Assembly (NCBI GenBank): GCA_934636905.1
Contig: CAKUBJ010000010.1
Location: forward strand, 1-50,416
DNA from: an uncultured Dysosmobacter sp.
GTDB lineage: Bacteria > Bacillota > Clostridia > Oscillospirales > Oscillospiraceae
Length of the DNA stretch: 50,416 nucleotides
Direction: 5' to 3'
Under the pieces are notes generated by a model, which searched no databases, was not told the DNA's origin, and saw nothing but the letters and a program-made list of their open reading frames with translations. Shown here in pieces: positions 1 through 7,065 of the stretch. A program made the translations under genes and the position numbers. How positions within the stretch are numbered: position 1 is the first letter of the stretch; each line of letters begins with the position of its first letter.

Positions 1-1467
1 TTCTGCTTCGGCCTGAACAGCAGCTATTCCGGCACGGTAGAGTGGCTCAGCCCCGTGGTGTATCTCATGCAGCAGGTCCGGCCCTACAGCATCTATCAGG
101 AGAAGCTGGTGCAGCACGGCGTATACGGCCTCTACCCCACCCATGTGCTGACGGAGGTTCATCTGGAAAATGGCTGGCTCATTGCGGTGTATGCCGCCGT
201 AGGCGTGGTGCTGCTGGTGCTGGCATGGCTCCTGTACCGCAGACGCCGCAGTGAAAGCGCCGGGGACGTGGTGGCCGTCAACTGGATGAAGCCGGTGTTC
301 CGGTACGGCTGGGCAGCCTTCTCCGCAATCTTAGGCGGCCGGCTGCTGTACGCCCTGTTCTGGGAGAGTTTCCAGAACGGCCCGTACTTTACCGTTCTGC
401 CCATGGTTCTCTGCATGATTGTGGGAGGCGCCATCGGCTTCTACGCCGCCTCCATGCTGCTGGCCAAGACCCTCCGGGTGTTCCGGAGCACATGGAAAGG
501 AATGCTGGCAGTGGCGCTGGGCTGCATTGCCCTGTGCGCCGCCATGGAGTTCGATGTGTTCGGCGTGGTGCGCCGGGTACCGGCGGCAGACAGCGTGAAG
601 CAGGTGAACATCTACGCCGCCGGCAGCAATTACTATCTGACCCCCGGTCAGGACGACGAACTGATCGAAGAGGTGCGGGCATTGCATCAGGCCATTATCA
701 GCGATAAGGACTATGCCCTGACAGCAGCATCTGCCGCCTCTGAAGCATACAGCAGCGCGGACGGGGAAATACCCGGTGCCTATGCCAATGTGCGGTTTAC
801 CTACACCCTGAACAGCGGACTGAAGGTGGAGCGGCAGTATGACCTGTATCTCACCCGCGACCGCATGGCGCAGGAGGGCACCTATGACAACCTGCTGGAT
901 CGGCTCATCAACAGCCCGGAGATGCGCCAGAAGCGCATCCGCAGGCCGGACGGGGACTTCCGGCTGGACACCGCGTGGATTAACACCCGCACCGGCGGCA
1001 CCGACCTGAACAGCCGGGAGGTGGAAACCATTCTCAGTGCCGTGGCCAGGGACGCGGAAAACGAAAACTGGGGCGTATATGACTGGTTTGTCGGCCGGGA
1101 CGACGCGGACAATTACGACATCACGGTTCACATCGGCTATCAGATGGAGGAACGCCAGTATGACAATATTGACATCACCGTCCGGGAGGGCATGACGGAA
1201 ACCATTGCGGCTCTGAAGGATCTGGGACTGGTCACCGATGAGGATCTGGTGCTGAATCGGGACGCCTATCCCTGGCAGTACAGCAATAACGGCTGGGAGG
1301 AATACGACCGGTTCTATAACGAGTTTGGTATGTCTCCGGAGGCGTATTACAACCTGTACGGCAGCTACCCGGCAGGCTGGTTCGGTACCGGCGAGGACGC
1401 AGACCCGGACTCCTTCCCTGACGACAGCTTCAGCATCAGTATGTCCGCCGGCGCGGCGTCCGCCTGA
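1..1467 (+). CDS. Membrane protein, 3' part (probable ABC-transporter permease-type protein)
   Basis: The reading frame is open from the first base of the window, so the true start lies upstream; the GTG at 55 is internal. The visible 488 residues hold four hydrophobic segments, at about residues 75-95, 105-125, 135-165 and 170-185. A long hydrophilic, acidic C-terminal part of about 290 residues follows, with no motif I can name with certainty. The layout (membrane helices, then a large soluble C-terminal domain) resembles Clostridial proteins annotated as ABC-transporter permeases with a C-terminal domain of unknown function; this is a memory-based resemblance, not a motif match. The same-strand ydcF-like and traX-like genes follow after short gaps. 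Confidence 0.5.
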   Translation, partial: FCFGLNSSYSGTVEWLSPVVYLMQQVRPYSIYQEKLVQHGVYGLYPTHVLTEVHLENGWLIAVYAAVGVVLLVLAWLLYRRRRSESAGDVVAVNWMKPVFRYGWAAFSAILGGRLLYALFWESFQNGPYFTVLPMVLCMIVGGAIGFYAASMLLAKTLRVFRSTWKGMLAVALGCIALCAAMEFDVFGVVRRVPAADSVKQVNIYAAGSNYYLTPGQDDELIEEVRALHQAIISDKDYALTAASAASEAYSSADGEIPGAYANVRFTYTLNSGLKVERQYDLYLTRDRMAQEGTYDNLLDRLINSPEMRQKRIRRPDGDFRLDTAWINTRTGGTDLNSREVETILSAVARDAENENWGVYDWFVGRDDADNYDITVHIGYQMEERQYDNIDITVREGMTETIAALKDLGLVTDEDLVLNRDAYPWQYSNNGWEEYDRFYNEFGMSPEAYYNLYGSYPAGWFGTGEDADPDSFPDDSFSISMSAGAASA

Positions 1468-1496
1468 AATCCGGTGGGATAAGAAACGGAACACAG

Positions 1497-1523
1497 GCAT
1501 CCCGGCAGGAATTGCCGGGATGC
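1497..1523 (+). other. Intergenic hairpin, 11-bp perfect stem
   Basis: GCATCCCGGCA (1497-1507) pairs perfectly with 1513-1523 around a 5-nt loop. It sits between the stop of the membrane protein and the ribosome site of the ydcF-like gene. No T-run follows, so it is more likely an mRNA-stability or processing element than a terminator. Confidence 0.5.
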
Positions 1524-1538
1524 CCGGAGAGAAATATC

Positions 1539-2330
1539 ATGTACCACATTCATTTTAACCGGTGGAAGCCCTCCGAGAAGCTGACGGCACTGCTGGCTGC
1601 CCTGCTGGCGCTGCTGACCGTCCTGCTGCGGACACTGCCGGGGGTCAGCTTCTCCGCCAACCTGTGTCTGCTGGGCATGGCGGCCTGTCTGGGGCTGCTG
1701 TTCCTCAGCCGGATGGGGCAGCGGCGGCGGTGCTGGAAAATCCTGCTGCGCATTGCCCAGACGGGGCTGGCACTGCTGGTAATTGCTCTGGCAGCGGTGG
1801 AAGTTTGGGTCATCCGGATTGGCCAGCGGAACGACGCTGCCCGGCCGGCAGACGCCGTCATCGTGCTGGGGGCCGGTGTCAACGGCACCACCCCCTCTCT
1901 GGCGCTGCAAACCCGCATCGATGCGGCGGAATCCTACCTGAAAGCCAATCCCGGCATCCCGGCGGTGCTGTCCGGCGGGCAGGGGCCGGGGGAGGATATC
2001 TCCGAAGCCCGGGCCATGTTCGACGCCCTGACCGCCCGGGGTATTGACCCGGCGCGGCTGATTCTGGAAGAGCAGTCCGGCAATACCCGGCAGAATCTGC
2101 AAAATTCCCTGCCGCTGCTGGAGGAGCGGGGCTTTGACAGCTGCGGCGGACGTGTGGCCGTCGTCACCAACGACTTCCACATGGCACGGGTAACGCTGCT
2201 GTGGAATCTGCCTGCCAAGGTGGTGCAGGTTCCGGCCAGACTGCCCTGGCGGTGGCTCAGCGTCAACTACTATCTCCGGGAGAGTTTCGCCGTGGTGAAC
2301 GATCTGGTAATCCGCCCCCTGCTGGCCTGA
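1539..2330 (+). CDS. YdcF/SanA-type DUF218 membrane protein
   Basis: This 263-residue protein has three hydrophobic segments in its first 90 residues, then a DUF218 domain: ADAVIVLGAG opening strand, SGGQGPGE loop, SEARAM helix, LEEQSGNTRQN and VVTNDFHMAR. These are the standard motifs of the YdcF/SanA/ElyC family, whose members act at the envelope; some bind S-adenosylmethionine and others affect vancomycin tolerance or lipid-carrier metabolism. The exact reaction here is unknown. The ATG at 1539 was chosen because GGAGAG (1526-1531) lies 7 nt upstream; a TTG at 1512 in the same frame would sit inside a hairpin. The stop is 13 nt before the next start, suggesting co-transcription with the traX-like gene. 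Confidence 0.85.
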   Translation: MYHIHFNRWKPSEKLTALLAALLALLTVLLRTLPGVSFSANLCLLGMAACLGLLFLSRMGQRRRCWKILLRIAQTGLALLVIALAAVEVWVIRIGQRNDAARPADAVIVLGAGVNGTTPSLALQTRIDAAESYLKANPGIPAVLSGGQGPGEDISEARAMFDALTARGIDPARLILEEQSGNTRQNLQNSLPLLEERGFDSCGGRVAVVTNDFHMARVTLLWNLPAKVVQVPARLPWRWLSVNYYLRESFAVVNDLVIRPLLA

Positions 2331-2343
2331 AAGGAGGAAGCGG

Positions 2344-3111
2344 ATGGAAAAATCTCGCAAAAGAGGTCTGTCCGGCTTTGCCCTGAAATATATTGCCATG
2401 ATCTCCATGATCTGCGATCATGCCAATCTTCTTGTCATCCGCCGGGGCGTCTATGCTCCCTATACCGCGGCGGACGGCAGCATCCTGATTCCGGCGGACG
2501 CGCCTGCCGGAATCCTGCTGGCTCAGCAGGTGTACAGGGTTTTTGAAATTCTGGGGCATCTGGGCTTCCCCATTTTCATCTTCCTGCTGACGGAGGGCTT
2601 TCTCCACACCCGCAGCCGGAAGCGCTATCTGCTGACGCTGGCGGCCTTCGCCGTCCTGACGGAGCCGGTTTACGATCTGGCTCACTACGGCGTCCTCTGG
2701 AACCCGGCGCTTCAAAACGTCCTCGTTACCCTGACGGTGTCTGCGGCGCTGCTGTGGGTGCTGGACGGGCTGGAACGGCGCCACGGTGATGCGCCGGGGA
2801 AGCGCTGGGGGCTGACGGCGGCAGCCGTGGTACTGGCCGGCGGGCTGGCGCTGCTGCTCCGGGGTGAGTATGTCTTTCTGGGCACCACCACGGCAGCGCT
2901 GCTATGGCTCCTGCGGAGCCGGGGTGTCTGGCGGCTGGTGGGGCTTGCGCCCCTGCTGGTGGTGTCCCCGTGGTGCGCACTGGCGGTGCCGGTGCTGGCG
3001 CTGTACAGCGGTGAAAGAGGCCGGCGGGGCTGGAAATACTTCTTCTATGTGTTCTATCCCGCCCATTTTCTGGTGCTTCTGTGGATTGGAAAATGGATGG
3101 CCGCCCGATAG
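2344..3111 (+). CDS. TraX-family membrane protein
   Basis: This is a 255-residue multi-pass protein. The N-terminal segment (GLSGFALKYIAMISMICDH) and the GHLGFPIFIFLLTEGF and EPVYDLA stretches are the hallmarks of the TraX family, named for the F-plasmid pilin N-acetyltransferase. Stand-alone chromosomal copies are common in Bacillota with no conjugation genes, and none are seen here, so a role as an acyltransferase acting on some envelope substrate is the family-level expectation only. About seven or eight hydrophobic helices are visible. AAAGGAGG at 2330-2337 gives a strong ribosome site. It follows the ydcF-like gene closely and probably shares its transcript. Confidence 0.85.
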   Translation: MEKSRKRGLSGFALKYIAMISMICDHANLLVIRRGVYAPYTAADGSILIPADAPAGILLAQQVYRVFEILGHLGFPIFIFLLTEGFLHTRSRKRYLLTLAAFAVLTEPVYDLAHYGVLWNPALQNVLVTLTVSAALLWVLDGLERRHGDAPGKRWGLTAAAVVLAGGLALLLRGEYVFLGTTTAALLWLLRSRGVWRLVGLAPLLVVSPWCALAVPVLALYSGERGRRGWKYFFYVFYPAHFLVLLWIGKWMAAR

Positions 3112-3142
3112 CCTGAAAATTTCAAAAAATTTTTGAATCGGG

Positions 3143-3169
3143 TGCAACAAAGTGCCCCGGAAAAACGTC
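3143..3169 (+). promoter_or_regulatory. ECF-sigma-like promoter
   Basis: TGCAAC (3143-3148), a 17-nt spacer and CGTC (3166-3169, running into TTATAAG) match the -35 AAC / -10 CGTC pattern of Bacillota ECF sigma factors. A transcript would begin near 3176, about 45 nt before the small gene at 3221. Just upstream is a perfect AT-rich palindrome (3121-3137, TTCAAAAA-A-TTTTTGAA). A second site of the same design is at 40839-40864. Confidence 0.5.
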
Positions 3170-3220
3170 TTATAAGCAGAGGGACAGAAAAACTGTGTTA
3201 TTTGAAAGGAGAGCCTCACA

Positions 3221-3391
3221 ATGGAAACAACAATGACCCGGGAACCCGTCTGGAAGCTGTGGGTAGATACCCAGCGCCGTGTGGTTTCCTTTCATGAGGA
3301 AGCGGGTTCCCAGCTGATGGAGTTCCGGGATCGGGATATGTTCCTGCGCTGCATTGACGGGTATACCGCCCAGCTGTACCGCTATCAGTAA
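3221..3391 (+). CDS. Small orphan protein, 56 residues
   Basis: A short ORF with a clear ribosome site (AAAGGAGA at 3205-3212, 8 nt before ATG). It encodes 56 residues with no signal peptide or membrane helix. The composition alternates charged and aromatic residues (VWKLWVDTQRRVVSFHEE, FLRCIDGYTAQLYRYQ), as expected of a small beta-rich cytosolic protein. I do not recognise the family. Reality is supported by the ribosome site, the ECF-like promoter upstream and two terminators downstream, which together make a complete monocistronic unit. Confidence 0.65.
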   Translation: METTMTREPVWKLWVDTQRRVVSFHEEAGSQLMEFRDRDMFLRCIDGYTAQLYRYQ

Positions 3392-3436
3392 AGCGCAACT
3401 GCGGACATATGGGAACCGATTTATAATGGATACCAG

Positions 3437-3467
3437 AACCGCCCGGGCATTTTACCCGGGCGGTTTT
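3437..3467 (+). terminator. Intrinsic terminator of the 56-residue gene
   Basis: AACCGCCCGGG (3437-3447) pairs perfectly with 3455-3465 around a 7-nt loop, followed by TTTT. It lies 45 nt after the stop codon. Confidence 0.75.
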
Positions 3468-3528
3468 CAGCGGAAGACGATTTGTCCGCGCTTTTCAGGC
3501 GGATTCTGTCGGAAAGCAGCTACAGGCA

Positions 3529-3570
3529 GGGAACTCCGACCGATGAGAACCGGCCGGAGTTCCCTGTTTT
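3529..3570 (+). terminator. Second hairpin terminator
   Basis: GGGAACTCCG (3529-3538) pairs with CGGAGTTCCC (3555-3564) and is followed by TGTTTT. It backs up the first terminator and separates this unit from the convergent peptidase gene ending at 3624. Confidence 0.65.
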
Positions 3571-3623
3571 ACGGTACCGGGGCATTTGCCCCGGCGCTTC
3601 TTTCGTGCGGAAGGACAGCCGCG

Positions 3624-4319
3624 TCACTGCTCCAGAAATTCGCCGGGATCCACCGCCTTGCCGTCCAGCGTGACGGCAAAGTGCAGGTGGGGTGTGCCGT
3701 CCTCCCCGGGTGCGGTGGTGCCCACCGCACCGATGATCTGCCCGGCGGACACGGCCTCTCCCACCTCTACGCCGGGATCTGCCTGCAGGTTGGCGTAGGT
3801 AGTCTGATAGCCGCCGTCATGCTCCAGCACCACGGTGGTGCCCAGCAGGGGATCCTCCGTCACGGTCTGCACCGCCCCGGCGCAGGCTGCCAGCACCGTG
3901 GTACCGGCCTTTGCTGCAATGTCCACACCGTTGTGGGTGCGCCAGTCCCCCAGCGTCCGGTTATACACCAGTTCCTCCATGGAAAAGGCCGTCAGCACCT
4001 CGCCCCGGAGGGGTTCCACAATCAGCCGCGGGGCTTCCGCCGTCACCGGCAGCGGATCCGGCTCCGGCGCGGGAGGCTCCGGCTCCTCCGCCGGCAGCGG
4101 TGCCGGCTCCAGCGTTTCCACCACCGGTGCTTCCAACCGCTTCTCCGGCATTTCCACCGGCTGAGACACCGGAATCTGGGGGGTGATGCCGGTCTGGACG
4201 GGGGGCTCCTCCTCGCCGGAGAGCAGCAGCCAGCCGCACACGCCCACAATGGTCAGGCACACCGCCAGCGTGCCGTAAAAGCCCACGCCGGAGAGCACCT
4301 TCTTCACATTTCCTTCCAT
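3624..4319 (-). CDS. spoIIQ: SpoIIQ-like M23 peptidase
   Basis: This 231-residue protein has one N-terminal membrane helix (about 13-34), a Pro/Glu-rich linker (about 38-95) and a LytM/M23 domain. The stretch SMEELVYNRTLGDWRTHNGVD at about 113-133 is characteristic of SpoIIQ, the forespore protein that contacts SpoIIIAH across the septum during engulfment. Zinc ligands appear intact: H129 and D133 in HNGVD and H213 in HLHF. In Bacillus subtilis SpoIIQ the zinc site is degenerate; clostridial forms often keep it, so this one may be an active endopeptidase. AAAGGAGG (4324-4331) precedes the ATG. It is transcribed divergently from the kinase. A generic M23 endopeptidase is the alternative. Confidence 0.75.
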   Translation of the reverse strand: MEGNVKKVLSGVGFYGTLAVCLTIVGVCGWLLLSGEEEPPVQTGITPQIPVSQPVEMPEKRLEAPVVETLEPAPLPAEEPEPPAPEPDPLPVTAEAPRLIVEPLRGEVLTAFSMEELVYNRTLGDWRTHNGVDIAAKAGTTVLAACAGAVQTVTEDPLLGTTVVLEHDGGYQTTYANLQADPGVEVGEAVSAGQIIGAVGTTAPGEDGTPHLHFAVTLDGKAVDPGEFLEQ

Positions 4320-4375
4320 AGGATGCCTCCTTTACAAAATCAGGTACGGAGAAAGTATGGACAGGAAATTTTTCC

Positions 4376-4405
4376 TTTATACCTGCTTTCCGGCCGGAAT
4401 ATGAA
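4376..4405 (-). promoter_or_regulatory. Weak promoter candidate for the SpoIIQ-like gene
   Basis: On the - strand TTCATA (4405-4400) and TATAAA (4381-4376) are 18 nt apart. The overlapping TCATATT also resembles a sporulation-sigma -35, so the sigma class is uncertain. Confidence 0.3.
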
Positions 4406-4424
4406 TTCTGAACCCGGGATTCTG

Positions 4425-4452
4425 TTGCAATATACCGAAAACCGCGTATAAT
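4425..4452 (+). promoter_or_regulatory. SigA-type promoter of the kinase gene
   Basis: TTGCAA (4425-4430), a 16-nt spacer and a perfect TATAAT (4447-4452) lie about 70 nt before the kinase start. Confidence 0.65.
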
Positions 4453-4520
4453 GAACGTAGAATCAGCGCGTGAGCCGGCGGCGGATCCGCGCATCAGAAG
4501 AGAAAACAGGGGGCGGGCAC

Positions 4521-6497
4521 ATGACAACCACCTTCGGCGATACTTATGAAATCAAAGCCCTGATCGGCAGGGGCGGCATGTCCACCGTCTATCTGGCGGA
4601 ACACAAGCGCCTTCACACCCGCTGGGCGGTGAAGGAAGTGCGCAAGCAGGGGGCGCAGTTCGACTTTCTGGCGGAATCCAACATTCTGAAGCGGCTGCAG
4701 CATCCCATGCTGCCCCGCATCGTCGATATTTTCGAGGATGACCGGAGCATTTACATTGTTGAGGATTTCGTGGAGGGCATCACGCTGGAAGCCCTCCTGA
4801 AGCAGCAGAAAAGGGTGGATGAAGCACAGGGGCTGCAATGGTTCCGGGATCTCTGCGGCGTGCTGCGCTACCTCCATCATCAGCAGCCCCACCCCATCAT
4901 CTACCGGGACATGAAGCCCTCCAACGTGATGCTCCAGCCGGACGGCACCCTGAAGCTGATTGACTTCGGCATTGCCCGGGAATACAAGCAGGAATCCAGC
5001 GCCGACACCACCTACATCGGCACCAAGGGCTATGCGGCGCCGGAGCAGTTCGGCAAGGCCCAGACGGATGCCCGGACGGATATTTACGCGCTGGGTGTGA
5101 CCATGTACCATCTGCTGACGGGCAAAAGCCCCTACGAGCCGCCGTACCAGTTTGTCCCGGCCCGGCAGCTGGTGCCGGAGCTGTCCCACGGTGTGGAGTA
5201 CATCCTGAACAAATGCGTTCAGCCGGAGCCGGCAGACCGCTATCAGAGCGTGGACGAACTGCTGGACGACCTGAATCATATCTATAAATTTGACAGGGCG
5301 TGGAAAAAGTACCGGAACGCCAGACGGATCCGGGCGGCGGTCATCGTCGTCATGCTGGCAGCCTCTATGGGGCTGATGGCCGCGGGACGCATCATGATGG
5401 CGCAGGAGAAAGAGGACGCCTACGCCGCCCTGCTTGCCAGAGCCGGCAGCCTCTATACCTCCGATTTTGACGGTGCGGAGGCGGCGCTGGACGAGGCTCG
5501 GGCGCTGTTCCCGGAGCGGATGGACGCCGACCGGCAGGAAACCTACGCGCTGTATCTCAACGGAAAGTGGCAGGAATGCGTGGACTTCGGCACGCAGGCG
5601 CTGGAGCGCTTCGGGGCGGATGTCCAGACCCGGCTCACCGTGGCCTCCGCCCAGTTTGAACTGGGAGAATATGAGGCAGCGGCAGAAGGCTTTGCCCAGG
5701 GCGGCAGCCTGTCTGCGGACAATCTGCGGGATTACGCCGTGTGCCTTGGCCGTCTGGGGCGGATTGACGAGGCGGAAGCCCTGCTGGCAGATCTGACGGC
5801 GCAGGGCGCCGCATCGGATGTCACCACCTATGTGCAGGGGGAAACCTTCTACGCCAGAGGGGACTATCTCTCTGCGGAAGCCGCGTTCCTCACGGCGCTG
5901 GACGAAGCCCGGACGGACAGCCTGACCCGGCGGTGCTATCTCTCCCTGGGGGATTTGTACCGGGACTGCGCCGCCATGGCCCGGGTGAACCAGTCCCCCA
6001 TTGCCCGTCCTGCCGCCAAATCGGCGGAACTGCTGTCTGCCGCCGTGGTGCAGGCGGGGATGCAGTATGACTCCGTCCTGTGGGAAATGCTGGGCATGGC
6101 TTATTTTGAAGCATACCGCGCCGGAGACGTCACGGATCCGGACTATCTGAACAAGGCGGCGGACTGCTTTACCCGGGTGATTGCGTTGGGGGTGACGAAG
6201 GACTATCTCTACAGCAACCTTTACACCATCTACTACGAGCAGGGCAGGTACGACCAGGCGGAGCAGGCGCTGGAGGACTATGAGGCCATGTTCCCTGACA
6301 GCTATCTGCCCCACGCCCTGCGGGGCATGATGCTCATCACCGTGGAAAATCAGAAGCCCCAGTCCGGCCGGGACTATCGCGCCGCCGTGCAGGAGTATGA
6401 AGCGGCAGGCGCTCTGATCCGCGGGGAGGACGACACCTCGTATTATCAGCAGCTGGGCAGTCTGATTGACAGCCTGAAGAAAAACGGCTGGCTTTGA
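4521..6497 (+). CDS. Membrane Ser/Thr protein kinase with TPR repeats
   Basis: This 658-residue Hanks-type kinase shows a glycine-rich loop GRGGMSTVY (16-24), the AVKEV lysine K38, catalytic-loop YRDMKPSNV with D130 (Tyr replaces the usual His of HRD), DFG at D148 and an APEQF/TDIYALG activation region. A single membrane helix at about 275-297 places the kinase in the cytoplasm. The C-terminal 350 residues are helical TPR-like repeats predicted to lie outside. PASTA repeats, typical of PrkC, are absent. The ATG at 4521 follows a G-rich site; the frame is open a little further upstream. The next gene encodes a membrane protein with repeated Thr motifs, and FHA and PP2C proteins lie on the opposite strand, so this is the likely writer of a pThr circuit tied to the secretion locus. 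Confidence 0.9.
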   Translation: MTTTFGDTYEIKALIGRGGMSTVYLAEHKRLHTRWAVKEVRKQGAQFDFLAESNILKRLQHPMLPRIVDIFEDDRSIYIVEDFVEGITLEALLKQQKRVDEAQGLQWFRDLCGVLRYLHHQQPHPIIYRDMKPSNVMLQPDGTLKLIDFGIAREYKQESSADTTYIGTKGYAAPEQFGKAQTDARTDIYALGVTMYHLLTGKSPYEPPYQFVPARQLVPELSHGVEYILNKCVQPEPADRYQSVDELLDDLNHIYKFDRAWKKYRNARRIRAAVIVVMLAASMGLMAAGRIMMAQEKEDAYAALLARAGSLYTSDFDGAEAALDEARALFPERMDADRQETYALYLNGKWQECVDFGTQALERFGADVQTRLTVASAQFELGEYEAAAEGFAQGGSLSADNLRDYAVCLGRLGRIDEAEALLADLTAQGAASDVTTYVQGETFYARGDYLSAEAAFLTALDEARTDSLTRRCYLSLGDLYRDCAAMARVNQSPIARPAAKSAELLSAAVVQAGMQYDSVLWEMLGMAYFEAYRAGDVTDPDYLNKAADCFTRVIALGVTKDYLYSNLYTIYYEQGRYDQAEQALEDYEAMFPDSYLPHALRGMMLITVENQKPQSGRDYRAAVQEYEAAGALIRGEDDTSYYQQLGSLIDSLKKNGWL

Positions 6498-6544
6498 GCC
6501 GGGAGCAATGCCCCGGCAATCTGGACAGACAGGAGATGGATGGG

Positions 6545-6964
6545 ATGAGCACAGGACAACTGGTATTTTACGGCGGCGCGGCGCTGCTGGCGGTGACCAT
6601 TCTGCTGGCGGTGGTGTTCCTGATTCGCAAACCGGTGTATACGCCGGAAAAGGCCGTCTATGACGGCGCAGCGCAGAACCGGACCCAGCCCTTCCGCAGC
6701 GGCTATCCCACGGATCCGCTGACGGTGCGGCGGGACACGCCGGAGAAAAAGGCGGAGGAAACCCTGCCGCTGGCAGAAGAGACGGTGCCCCTGACGCAGG
6801 AAACCCCTCCCTTGAGGGATGAAACGGTACCGCTGGCGGCGGAAGCGGTGCTTCCGGTGCAGGAAACGGTGCCTCTGACGGAGGAAACCGTGCCTCTGTC
6901 AGCGGATACTGCCCCATTGTCGGAAGAAACGGTGCCGCTGGCCGCAGCTGCACCGGAAAAATAA
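6545..6964 (+). CDS. Membrane protein with EThPL heptad array
   Basis: This 139-residue protein has an N-terminal membrane helix (about 6-27) and a hydrophilic tail ending in nine consecutive heptads (residues 72-134) of form [ED]-T-x-P-L-x-x: ETLPLAE, ETVPLTQ, ETPPLRD, ETVPLAA, EAVLPVQ, ETVPLTE, ETVPLSA, DTAPLSE, ETVPLAA. I do not recognise a named family. Each regular heptad offers a Thr with Leu at +3, a context compatible with pThr recognition by FHA domains; phosphorylation by the kinase just upstream is inference. AGGAG at 6531-6535 is 9 nt before the ATG at 6545; the ATG at 6536 abuts that site and is less likely. It is co-directional with the kinase, 47 nt after its stop. Confidence 0.8.
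   Translation: MSTGQLVFYGGAALLAVTILLAVVFLIRKPVYTPEKAVYDGAAQNRTQPFRSGYPTDPLTVRRDTPEKKAEETLPLAEETVPLTQETPPLRDETVPLAAEAVLPVQETVPLTEETVPLSADTAPLSEETVPLAAAAPEK
6758..6946 (+). repeat. Tandem 21-bp coding repeats (heptad array)
   Basis: Nine 21-bp units encode the [ED]TxPLxx heptads. Eight keep the Thr-x-Pro-Leu core; the fifth (EAVLPVQ) has lost the Thr. Codon variation between units shows they are not a recent expansion. Confidence 0.85.
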
Positions 6965-7028
6965 GGGGCGCAGTCCGGAGTTTCCGCCCCGGCACCCCTC
7001 TGCCCCGGCAAATACGAGGAATTGAAGA

Positions 7029-7059
7029 CCCGAAGCCGCTGTTGTCCAGCGGCTTCGGG
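7029..7059. terminator. Shared terminator between convergent genes
   Basis: CCCGAAGCCGCTG (7029-7041) pairs perfectly with 7047-7059 around a 5-nt loop. It lies between the heptad-array gene (+) and the lipoprotein gene (-) that ends at 7066, and can serve both; T-runs on either side are weak. Confidence 0.65.
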
Positions 7060-7065
7060 CCTGAT

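Noticed and set aside
331..1500. Long antisense ORFs opposite real genes, for example 331-1500 (-), 12070-14316 (+), 17366-19444 (+), 28576-31188 (-), 34056-36272 (-) and 43112-45517 (+)
   Set aside because: They are frame shadows in GC-rich DNA. They lack ribosome sites and recognisable motifs and have low-complexity Gly/Ala/His/Gln/Arg composition, while the opposite strand carries well-conserved proteins.
5434..5796. Arg/Trp-rich overlapping ORFs within the kinase and similar frames in other genes
   Set aside because: Composition typical of out-of-frame translation of GC-rich coding sequence.
6758..6946. The 21-bp tandem repeats as a CRISPR-like or minisatellite array
   Set aside because: They are in frame inside a coding region with conserved protein heptads and no spacers.
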